Of a DNA stretch of 64,000 bases, positions 36,721 through 47,100 are shown piece after piece; position 1 is the first letter of the stretch, and the number at the start of each line of letters is the position of its first letter. The translations under genes were made by a program, and so were the position numbers. The stretch comes from Cavenderia fasciculata (lineage: Eukaryota; Evosea; Eumycetozoa; Acytosteliales; Cavenderiaceae). Below the pieces are notes generated by a model, which ran no database searches, was not told the DNA's origin, and was given only the letters and a program-made list of their open reading frames with translations. The DNA lies in assembly GCF_000203815.1 (NCBI RefSeq), contig NW_004457737.1, positions 496,001 to 560,000 of the forward strand, read 5' to 3'.

Positions 36721-38162
36721 TATTATTATTATTATTATTACTATTATTATTATTTAATATCTTGCTTGTTTGTTGGACAAATATAGTTGTTGAATAGACT
36801 GATCAGTTGTTGTTGATTGAACTAAAAATCTTATTTTGAAGAAATTTAATATTCATTTCATTGATGTAATAAATATATTTATATACATATATACAGTAAT
36901 CTTTAGCCAAGATACCCCATTAAGGGTGTCATCCGCGATAGATGGGTACCCAAGCAATTAACATTATAATAATAGTATTAATCATTCCTTGCCGCGCCGA
37001 AAAGATGGTGGCCAGTCTTCCCTGGAGCAAAAGAAATGATATAAACCAACCAACCATAGATATTTTTCGTGTGGTTCTTGATGGTTCGTGTCGGTGATCA
37101 CCAACCCATCATCACCTTTCTTTCATTGTTTGTTGATTGGTTTACATGTCGTAGTAGTAGTAGTTGTTGTTCGTTGATAACAATTGATCAACCAGAGCAA
37201 TGTAAGAATGTTATGTTGTATGATCATCCACTTTCAAAAATCTAGACTAATATCAACAATGTTAATGTTTACAAGGAGCATAGTGAGAGCTACAATCAAT
37301 ATATACTACATACAAAGATAGAAGTATACATAAATACATATATATCTTAACCTTGATTCCTTCAATTATGCATACTATTAAAACAATAACAAAGAAGAGA
37401 CCTAACAAACTACCGCCAAATTTGTTTTTTTTTTTTTTGTAAACTTCATAAGCAGTAACAACTGTTGAACTTCATTCATTCATCATCACTCAAACAACCA
37501 ACAATAATGAATAGTAACTTTAATGATCAATAGATAGATCATGCATATTTATCAACAAGGTCTAGAAACAGTGATACATAGTTGTTTGTTGGGTTTGGCA
37601 ATAATCATAATCATCAATGTCTTCAAACAACAAACTAAACTCATCTAATAGGTTACACCATACAATAACCTACACAATGAAGAGAACTACTTGATCAATT
37701 CTGATTTATAAAACAACACTACACCTATCCTCATTCCGCCGTCTCCTTCGTCAATATTGAGACATCAAACATTCACTTCGGTGATGTATTCATGACCATT
37801 GAATCAAAAAGACAACAAGGCAGAATAAATAATATTAATAATTAAAATGGTCTATCACCTTCCTTCAATTGCAACCACAGCTACCTATATATCTCCAAAA
37901 CAAGTAATAATATAAAGATAGCAACAAAAGAGAGAGGATAGGATGTATGCGAGATAATGAGCTCAACAAACAAGAAGAAGAGTCATGAGCAACAATAATC
38001 ACCTTGCAGAATTGGTAGTAGTAGTGGTTTGACGTCAAAGCCAACCAAAAATCACTATACTTTCTCGGATCGTTTATTGGGATGGCAATCACACAAATAT
38101 TTACTCAACCAACACATGCCAAAGTGATGTCACAAGATCAAAAGGATTTAAAGGTGTAAAGT
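36721..38162. other. Intergenic stretch between two lectin-type sequences
   Basis: About 1.4 kb. It starts with ATT triplets upstream of the lectin gene. Near 36905-37035 there is a patch richer in G/C with a possible stem (GATACCC-CATTAA-GGGTGTC at about 36911-36930) and a GGGTACCC palindrome. The open frame 38092-37865 on the - strand has no homology I recognise and no sign of being real. Confidence 0.45.
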
Positions 38163-38726
38163 TTGACAGCTAGTGATAGGAATATTTTGCAGAAATATTA
38201 TTTATTATTACTACAATGTCATTTAATAGTAAGAATTGTATCTGTTTTATTGTTTTATATTCATTCCATCCAATGTCAATATCCCAACCCACTTGTTTGG
38301 TCAACCTCGGTCGGAGGAAATGGTCACACATACAAAATATTACGGACAAACACAAAGGCAAAGGATCAATGTTGGGTCTATGGAGACAGTAATTTTACAT
38401 CATATCTTGTCACCCTTGACTCAAAACAAGAATCGGATATTATTAAACCCTATTTGTATGAATACTCAAAGACGATATCTGAAGTATTGGTATCTGGTAG
38501 AGACATTGGGAATGGGAATTATTCCTATTCCAGTGGACCACAAACAAATAAAACATTATTTAATATGTTTACTGGTCAATGTTGGGGTATGTAAAATAAT
38601 TAACAACATAAAAAATTATAATAATAATATTTAATAATAAATAATAATAAAGTACTTATATTAATTTGTTTTTTGTTTTGTTGTAGGATATTGCCCATTC
38701 AAAAACAACAACAAAAACCAATTGTA
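38163..38726 (+). pseudogene. Broken C-type-lectin-like gene, paralog of the lectin/TIG gene
   Basis: The frame at 38163-38586 matches exon 1 of the gene at 34595-36720: a hydrophobic signal-like stretch (IVRIVSVLLFYI), SVGGNGHTYKI, SYLVTLDSKQE, VSGRDIGNGNYSYSSGPQ and LFNMFTGQCWG. It has no ATG in frame before the signal. The GTATGT donor at 38587 and the acceptor before 38687 are conserved in place and phase, and the next codons read GYCPF as in the paralog. Then the frame turns into Asn/Lys codons and stops at 38724-38726. The TIG part is missing. Selection seems to have stopped, though the lectin exon itself is still open. Confidence 0.6.
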
Positions 38727-38732
38727 AATAAT

Positions 38733-39244
38733 TTATCAATGGTTTCTTTAAACATCATGGTCCACATTAGAAATCATTTACCCAGACCCTTTTCCTACCA
38801 AGGTTTCAACACGTTCCATAGTCTCATTCGCGTCATTATAACTGACCCCACCACTAGTAGTGTTTTCCCTTACAATACATGGGGAGACATCAGCATGTAC
38901 TATATGTCTCCTGCTGATAGAAATTTATTGCCACCACTGGGACAACTCGAAAAACAACCTCGATGCTCTCACCCAAATGCAAGACCCCGACAAGGAACAA
39001 ATTTATGATCTCCAAGAGTCAATTCAAAACGAACAACCGATCAATCCTATTAATGTTAGAATTTTTTTCCAAGGAAAGGAACATCTGTATAATTCCGGAG
39101 TAACTATCTATTCAATAGAGAATCATTTGGGACTTTCTAAAGCCCGTGGTGACCCCATCGTATTGTTATCACATCGCCATTCCAATCGATGCTGGTGATT
39201 ATGAATTGAATGTTTTTAAAATACTCAGTATCAGAATACTGTAG
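38733..39244 (+). pseudogene. Decayed coding sequence of unknown origin
   Basis: Three overlapping frames each look like part of one protein. The first reads SYQGFNTFHSLIRVIITDP and FPYNTWGDISMYYMSPADR. The second takes over near 38940 with DALTQMQDPDKEQIYDLQES and NPINVRIFFQGKEHLYNSG. The third, from about 39150, reads IAIPIDAGDYELNVFKIL to a stop at 39244. The composition is natural in each part, which suggests an old host gene with at least two frame breaks. It does not resemble the lectin gene whose broken exon precedes it. A faint likeness to the Atg5 C-terminal region was considered but is too weak to name. Confidence 0.35.
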
Positions 39245-39408
39245 AGGAGGAACCCAAGAAACAAAATGTTAGACTTTGTAACTTTCTTTAATTAAATCAT
39301 TTTATTCAAACTTTGTCATTTGCTTCTCAGAATGTAACATTCTTTAAGAATAAACCGCTATGCATAGTTTATAACATTTTCTTTTTATTTTTATTGTTTC
39401 AATTATTA

Positions 39409-41186
39409 TTATTCATATTCAAAACCGCGTAGGTGACCTGAATAAGCCTTATTAATTCTTTTAAGTACGGCACTGTGAAGAGAATCGAGTGTCTCCAAGA
39501 GGCTGTGTGGATTGACTTCTACACTTTGGAATGGTGGTACACCTTGACATAGATATTCTTGGATGGTTTGGAGATTCTTGACGATTCCACGACACTGTTG
39601 AGCGGGGTCATCGCCAAATGCCTCTCTTGCGTATCGCAACGCAATCGGATTGCAAGACAACCAATTCTCTACCAAAAACATGTGGTCTCTTTCATTGACC
39701 GAAAGTACAAATGGGATAATGATACCCTTGATCTTTGGTTTCTTGAGTTTCTCCAATGCACTCTGAGTCGATGGTGATGATGGTACTGCTCCCTCTTTGA
39801 ATGATGATGGTGATGATGGAATAGTAGTAGTAGCAGTAGCAGTAGCAGTAATAGAAGAGGGTGGTGTGGAACTTTGTACAGATGGTGATTGTTGAGATGA
39901 TTGAGTTGGTGATGATTTTGATGCTATATCAATTGATTGTGATTTTTGATGTGTATTATTATTATTATTATTATTATGGTTTCATTATTATTATTATTAT
40001 TATCTACAATATTATTATTATTATTAGTTTGATGATTATTATTATTAATTGATTTATCTTTATCTTGTAATAGAGAATCATCTAAATTGAATTGAGTTGG
40101 AGCAAACATGTTTCTTTCGGCAATGAGCTCGGTAAAGAGTGATGGGTCAATATGTGGCCCTTCAATGATGATTGCTTTACCCTCTTCGAAACACTTTTCA
40201 ATGTCAGTGTCTACACCATGTCGGATCATGACACACTCCTTTTTAAACTCTGATAATAGTTCCTCCTTGCTAGCATACTTTTTGAATATGTAGGGTGGGT
40301 CGGACGGCATACCAAACATCGTCGGTCCCTTTGACGATGTATTATTATCTTTGTTACCACTATTGCTTGTACTAGTGATACCTCCAGCAGTGTTGGTACT
40401 TGCCAACTCGGTGATGATGGCGTGCATTAGGTCTTGTACGAGTGTGGTTTGGAGGACGGTCGAGAGGTTCAATCTCTCGGCCAGCTGAGTTGCCAAATAA
40501 CTCTTTCCAATGCACTTGGGACCGCTGATGAGAATGATTAGGGGTACACGCTGGTGATGGAACTGCGTAGTCATGCGGTACCGTTCAATGTACTCGTTTC
40601 CATATCCATACGCCTGCAGCAGCGTAAACAGCTCGCTCTCGAGGTCGGCCTGGCTGATCTGCAGACGTCCCTGGTCAACCAATCGCTTCTTGAGCTCGAG
40701 TGAGATCTTTACAGAATCGGCTGCATCCACCTTGGTGACATTGAGTACACGCGAGATGAGGAATCGCGACAACACATAGTAATGGTCTTCTAGACGTACT
40801 TTGACCTTGACGAAATCATACTTTGAACTGGGTGCTGGATGGTCGGCAATCTCTCCAAACTTGATCAGATCCATCTTGTCGAGTAGATTAGCATTGTTAC
40901 TTGCCACTGCGTTGACTGGTAGTGCACCCGTATTAATACCAATGCTATTACTAGCTATCCCATTGGTCTCTCTTGATGAAGGCAAGTTCTGCAATGAACT
41001 AGCTCTTACTAGTTTTGGCTTTAAATGATTCTGTTGTGAAAGTAAATGTTGGTGTCCTCCTCCTCCATCTTGTAAATATTGTGTTATTCTTTCTAATTGT
41101 GTACCATTAATATTATTATTATTACTATTTTGTTGTTGTTGTTGCTCATCAACATTTGTAGTAGAGGTTGGTGGTTGGTTACTCAT
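39409..41186 (-). CDS. 2-phosphoglycerate-kinase-like P-loop protein with ATP-cone (frame break in an Asn repeat)
   Basis: From ATG at 41186. Residues 1-110 are Q/N/S-rich. An ATP-cone-like segment runs about 125-215 (VKVKVRLEDHYYVLSRFL, VDQGRLQISQADLESELFTLL). The kinase-like domain starts with a Walker A motif, ISGPKCIGKSYLATQLAERL, near residue 218, and FEEGKAIIIEGPHIDPSLF follows. This order matches archaeal 2-phosphoglycerate kinase and the plant LPA1-like proteins tied to phytate metabolism. The rest (KIKGIIIPFVLSVNERDHMF, WLSCNPIALRYAREAFGDD, to a stop at 39409) lies in another frame; the switch is inside AAT/ATT triplets about 39965-39990. Without it the first frame ends at 39924. A sequence error in the repeat is the simplest reason; a real break is possible. 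Confidence 0.72.
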
Positions 41187-41777
41187 ATCTCTCCTTTCTC
41201 CTTTCTCTCTCTATCTTCCTCTTCTTATCAATCAGACTTGCTACTACACTCACTACTTTGAGATACTATACTATACTATATACTATATCTAAAATGATAA
41301 GATTGTGAAGAGGTATGTAAAGATGATGATGTGTATAGATACTTTCAAAAAAAGTTAATTAATTTGAGCTGACCAAAAACTTTTAATCTAAAAAAAAAAC
41401 AAAAGAATAAAGTTTTGGTGCAAGGAATACACAAATTCTATTAATGCGACAATTAGGCCAAAGACGGAATTATAATTCAAAAGAAAAGCGATCACCATTC
41501 GAATGATGATCCATATGTTTGTCATTTTCTTATTCAATCAATCAACGAACGAACGAATTTAATGTCTATACATATCGTATTCATGAATGTGTTTGTTTGT
41601 TTTTGCGCTTGATAAATATTAACAAATGTTTAAAAATTCTATTTTATATAAATAAATTGATTGCTGTTGTGTTTGTTGTTGTAATAGAAAGAAAGAAAGA
41701 AAGAAAGAGAGATGAGAATCTCCATTCATTCATTCATTCATTCATTTCATTTCATTTCCTATCGTGAGTTTGTTGAT
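41187..41777. other. Intergenic stretch upstream of the 2PGK-like gene
   Basis: About 590 bases, AT-rich, with a TACTATA run near 41265-41290 and GAAA and CATT tetranucleotide runs near 41690-41755. No gene is seen. Confidence 0.5.
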
Positions 41778-42544
41778 TTAAACTGAAAATCCTGGACCTT
41801 CAGCTTGAGAGGAGAGTGAACTCTTTTTGGCACCCTTGACCTCTGTTGTTTGTTGTTTGTTTAATGGCATCTCTGCCTTTTCACCCTTCAAATATCCAAG
41901 TGCACAATAACATCCTCCTGTAAATATACATCCCAAAGCAGGGGCAATTGTGAAAATAGTAAAGAACATTGGAACACAAAATCTACAATATTTATAAATG
42001 AATATTAATATTAGGATTTCCTATTACGTAGTCATCCATCCATCCGTCCTCTATTTATCTATCTACTTACACAATATATATGGGACCTCTAATTTTATAA
42101 TCGAAAACCATAGCAATAAACTCTACATTTAATACAAATGGCAATGAAAACTCTAATAATAACATAAATCCTCCAAATGCACTATAATGATTTATAAACA
42201 AGTTGTTAATGATATGCCATATCTATCTATCACCTATTCTTCATCAACAACAACAACAACATACATTGAAATAGGACCAATAATCCAATGTGAGAAGAAA
42301 ATAATCATAATACCTAAACCAACAGCCACTTGTTATTGAAAGAAAGAGAGTTTGAGTTAGGTATAACTATTCAGCAGTCAATTACAAATTGAGTAAATGT
42401 ACTCATCTATCTATACATACAACCACCAGTTATCATTCCTCCAAATCTAGCAGCTGTCTTTATTTTAGATGACTCTGGTAAGAATCCTCCAGCTACCTTT
42501 GTACCTGCGCCACTACCTGCTACTTTTGATGCTACTGACCACAT
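41778..42544 (-). CDS. Flower/CG6151-P/TVP18-like four-pass membrane protein (4 exons, 167 aa)
   Basis: Exons in transcript order: 42544-42421, 42328-42265, 42181-42071, 41982-41778, giving 168 codons with the stop. Four hydrophobic segments are visible (LAVGLGIMIIFFSHWII; AFGGFMLLLEFSLPFVL; IYIVFCVPMFFTIFTI; LGCIFTGGCYCALGYL). The order, the length of about 170 aa and the end motif GCIFTGGCYCALGYLKGEKAEMP resemble the Flower/TVP18 family of vesicle or Golgi membrane proteins. This is a family resemblance by eye; a channel role is not implied. The 5' leader is a heptanucleotide repeat that abuts the ATG. Confidence 0.6.
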
Positions 42545-42614
42545 TCTATATTCTATATTCTATATTCTATATTCTATATTCTATATTCTATATTCTATAT
42601 TCTATATTCTATAT
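42543..42614. repeat. Tandem heptamer, about 10 copies of ATTCTAT
   Basis: A near-perfect array of the unit ATTCTAT. Read on the - strand it is the leader of the Flower-like gene, and its last unit overlaps the start codon (42544-42542). Slippage here would change leader length. Confidence 0.85.
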
Positions 42615-43043
42615 GTTCTATTCTATATTACTATTACTATTACTATTTAATATCTATCTATCTCTATTAATCTATGATGGTGAGTGATAAAGATAAGACT
42701 TTGAATTACTTTTGTTTGTTTGTTATATCTTTTAAACAAGTCTGTGTGTTTGTTATTGTTATTACTGCGTTATACGTATTTGTTTAATTAAAATTGTATT
42801 ACAAAAAAAAAAATTAAATGTGCTGAAGGTGGGGTGGGTGGTAGGTGTGAAAAAGGGGTGTCTTTCGATTAATTAAAATTGAATTATTTCCCTCCTGAAA
42901 GGTTGAGAAGTGGACGTCTTCTAACAATGATGTAACTACTCAGTGAGACAACGACCGAAAGAATAAAATATTTTATTTTATTTAATTTATGGTTCAAAAC
43001 AAAATGGATAGAGTATAAGGATAATTTAGAGTGATATTAATAT
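42615..43043. other. Intergenic stretch
   Basis: About 430 bases upstream of the Flower-like gene and downstream of the coiled-coil gene. A-run at about 42800. No gene is recognised. Confidence 0.45.
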
Positions 43044-43732
43044 TTAATTAATATTTCTATTATTATTATTATTATTATTACTATTATTGATGTTAATAAT
43101 ATTATTATTATTCATTGTAACATCCCAAATGGTTTGGTACAAGGTTCTAATTTCATTCTTGAATAATTGAATTTTTTGTCTTTGAAGGTTGTTTTCTTGC
43201 ATCTTTTCTCTAATTCTGTCAGTACCATTCTTCATACTTGATATTGCCTTTTGATAATCATCATCAAGATGTGACAATGTTTCACCAACTAAACTATCAA
43301 TAGCTATTTTAAATTCTTAAAGAAAGTAAATTTAAATATTCCAATCTCTATTAATTTACTATCTATTTGGTGGTATTTACGTTTTAAAAAATGTTCATAA
43401 GCATTTGAATAGTTGGTAATATTCAATTCCAAATATTCTAAATATTCCATTTCTTCTTTTGATAATTGTACTTGTTCTTCTTCATGAGATTGTGAAAGTG
43501 GATTTTGATGGTCACCATCATTGTTGTTTGGTAATGAAAAGATTTGAGATGGCGAAAGTTGATTTTCAAAAAATGTATCAAATGTTTGTTGTTGTTGTTG
43601 TGGTTGAGAAATAATTTGTGATTGTTGAGAAATAAGTTGTGATTGTTGTTGTTGTTGTGGTTGTTGAGTTGGATCTAAAAATGATTGTTGTGTAATAAAT
43701 TCAAAAGAATCTTCAAAATGTGAAGTATTCAT
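43044..43732 (-). CDS. Unknown Gln-rich, coiled-coil protein (2 exons, 203 aa)
   Basis: Exons 43732-43381 and 43303-43044, joined in phase 1 through a GTAAAT donor, giving 204 codons with the stop. Residues about 20-60 are Gln/Ser-rich. Residues about 90-180 have a heptad-like charged pattern (EEMEYLEYLELNITNYSNAY, then SHLDDDYQKAISSMKNGTDR and IREKMQENNLQRQKIQLF) that suggests a coiled coil. The end is Asn-rich. There is no membrane or signal segment. A small subunit of a larger complex is plausible but not shown. Confidence 0.55.
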
Positions 43733-44107
43733 TTTTTAAATAAATAAATAAATAAATAATTAATACAGATAAATAAAACAAAAAATAATAAATCTAAGAT
43801 TTTAAATCATTCCAACCCAAGAAACCCCTATTCTATTCTTTTTTAAATTTCATTTCTTTTTTTACCAAGAACCAATACATTTTAAAGATAAAATGATAAA
43901 TTTAAATTTAACACTAATAGTTTTTTAGTTTTAATTTTAGTTTTAGTTTTTAGTTAATTATAATTTAAATTATTTATTTTAATGGAATACAAAAGGGAGG
44001 AGGTGAGGGGAGGGGTTTGTTTGGGTGTTTGTTTGTTTGAAATCATTTTGATTGTTATGTTGAATTTGTTTGTTATTTGTTATTGTTATTATTTGTATGA
44101 TATGTTG
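43733..44107. other. Intergenic stretch
   Basis: About 375 bases between two - strand genes. It opens with TAAA tetranucleotides and has GTTT/GTTTG runs near the kinesin 3' end. No gene is seen. Confidence 0.5.
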
Positions 44108-47100
44108 TTATTTCTTTTTTGAAATATTTTCAGCAACCCAATTTGGCCATTGATCTTGATCGAGTACATGTTCAGATTGAGCTTGTTCATACATTTCATA
44201 AGCATCTACGTTACAGATATCACCCATCATAGAGTGTTGGAGTTTGGCAGCGACCACCAAACTGACAAAATACTTCTTTTTGAGGTTTTCAAAGGTGGCT
44301 GTGACTTCTTGCAACTTGAGGACGACTTCATCGCCAGCTTGTTGTTTCATAAAGGCAATGTTTTGTTGGTTACGTTGTTGGAGGTCTCTCTTGATACGTT
44401 GGATCGTTTCAGAGTACACCTTTTCTTGTTGTCTCATTTCGTTTTCAAGACGTTGGAGTTGTAAGTTGAGGAAGGCATTGTGGGTTTGATGAGCAATCGA
44501 ACTCTCACGCATGTTTTCAAACTGTTCTTCGGCCGACAAGGCTTTGGATTTACGGTTAAGTTTCTTGTTGCTAGCAGCGTTGGTTGGGTTGGTAAGCTCA
44601 CGAGAAAAGGCCATTCCATTTTCATACTCTGCTCTAACCTCTTTGACATTGGTCTCGAGTAGTCCAAGCTTGGCATCCTTGATCTTGATCTCCTCTTCCC
44701 ACATTTTGAGTTTGTCTTGAAGTAGTGTATTTTCGCATTCACGATCAATCAATTGATTCTCACTATTGATCAATCTATCCTTCATCATTGATATTTGTTG
44801 ATTCAATTGTGATTGTTCTTCCTTGTATTTTTTACTTTCTTCCAACTCTTTTCTTAATGTATTATTTTGATTTGATTGTTCCTAAAATAGAAAATAAAAA
44901 AAGAATAAGTATTATTATTTTCTTCTAATCTTTTCCTTATTTTTCTATTTCTTACTGTAATAGTTTGAGAAGCTTTGTTTAGACCATTTTCCAAATCTTG
45001 AAGTAATAATAATAATTTCTTTTGTTCAGTACTACTTAGATCCTTTTGAAGATTTTGACTTGTTTCAAATGCCTTCATTTGTGAACGAAGAAGTGAAGAT
45101 AATGAATTTAATTGTACAGTTTGATCCTTTAATTTTGCAGATTCACCTTGGTATGCACTATTGACTTGTGACAATTCAGCAGTCTTGTTTTGAATCTCTC
45201 CTTTTTGTTGTTCTGACAATTGATTTTGTTGTTCCGTAATATTTTGAATTGTTTTTGTTGATTGTTCAATTGTATTTGATAATGCCTAAAAATCAAATAA
45301 ATAAAAGTAAATTAATAAATATTATTCTTTTTCTTTTTTTTCTTTTTCTTTTCTATTTCTTACATCAATTTGAGATTGTTTTGAATTTTGATCTTGTTTA
45401 AGATTTTGAAGATTTTTATGTTGAATTTCAACAACCAAATTATTACTTTCAACCGATTGTTTATAATATTGAATCTTGTCTTCTTTTTCACGATTTGAAC
45501 TTTGTAGTGCTTGAATGGCAGTTTTACAATCACGAAGTTGGTCACCAGCCTTGCCATGGGTGTCGCGGAGTTCGAGCAACTCTTTTCTGAGTGCATCCAT
45601 TTCCATCTCGGTGACATCTCTGTAGGTCTTGGATTGTTCAGTGAGCATGTCCATGATACGACCAGTATTCTCGAGTGTGTCTGATAGGTTGACAATTTGA
45701 GTCTCCTTGTTCTCGCTTATATACTCTAAATTCTTGACTTGACCTGACAAACCCTCTTGTTGGAGCTTGAGTTTACGGTTCTCTTCTTGCACATTGTTCT
45801 TTTCCTTTTCCAACTCGCTACCTCTTTCCTTGGCAGTCTCGAGCTGGGTCTTGAGCGACTCTATTTGCACCGAGCTCTTTTCATACTGTTGCTTGACATT
45901 GCGCAATTCGGCGTCTTTGGACTCTGAGATCTTGCGAGTAGGGTCGAGTATTTGCAACCACTTTTCTCTCTGCTCGTTACTCGAAGCCTGTAACAACCAC
46001 ACTCTACGCAATTGGATAATGGCAAATCCAAACTGGATACCTTCTTCATTGGGTACAATGGCGATGGATGCGTTGGTCAAATCAATCTTTTTCTGCTTCA
46101 AGTCCTTTTCACCGTGCGAGTAGTAGAGACATGGCTTTTTGAGCACAAAGTAGCGTTCCTTCCACTCGTCCTTGTACGTTGACTTCTTTTTCAAGTAGCC
46201 GCGCATCTCATCCTCTTTGACGAGTGCACTCGAGCCAACTTCGTTGACTTTGACCTCTACGACGACCGATGCCGATCGCTTCTTGTTGGTGATGAGTGTC
46301 GACTTTTTGCTGTGGCTGATCGAGCTGTTGGCATTGATCTGCGACATCTTTCGGATAATATCTTCGGTGATTTGCTGGTTGTTGGTCGATGTTGGAGCAA
46401 ATGCGCTGTGGTCGTCGTCTCCACGCAGCTTGGTGAGACGTTCACGAAGGTCGAGTTCCTGTCTCAACTTTTCCATCTTCATGGCGTAGCCAAGCTTGAA
46501 AAAGTTCTCTTGGTGTACATCGATCATGTCACCGATACGGTTCTGGTGTTCTAGTTGACGCGACTTTGTCAATTGCACATTAAACACACTACCCGAGTGA
46601 AGAATACTAGACTCTGTGATAATACTCTCTCCCTTGAAATGAGTCTTGAAACGATCCAAAAGGTTGCTCATCGACGTGTTGGCACCCTCTGGTGCACCCT
46701 GCAAATTGTCAGACAACACCTTGACAGAGATGTCCTTGGTAATAAACGCCTCTTCTGTGAATCCATCAAACAAAATGCCAAAGGTAATCTTGAACAATAG
46801 TTTGTTACCCTTGCGTGTCTTTTGTGCCAATATATTGGTTGGATCAGTTGTCCATTCTGCAATAATCGTGTCTTTGGACATTGAAACAACTGGTAATATT
46901 GTAGTCGTAGATGTGCCATGTGAAAAATGACTATTGTTATTACTTGTTGCAGTATTACTTGACGATTCTGCACCAGCACCATTTAAAAGTGTTGAAAGAC
47001 TGTCCTTGCTAGCACTATTACTGATAAAACTGCTGTTTCCACGCTCATTAGAGTTGGGTGTCGACATGGACGTGTTGTTGAGTGCCGAAAAGAGGTTGTT

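Noticed and set aside
37865-38092. 75-codon - strand frame upstream of the broken lectin gene
   Set aside because: Ser/Leu/Tyr-rich translation typical of chance frames; no support from exon context.
38733-39244. Possible remnant of Atg5
   Set aside because: A few residues near the end (IAIPIDAG) and the general order reminded me of the Atg5 C-terminal region, but no diagnostic motif aligns. A frame-tolerant protein search would decide.
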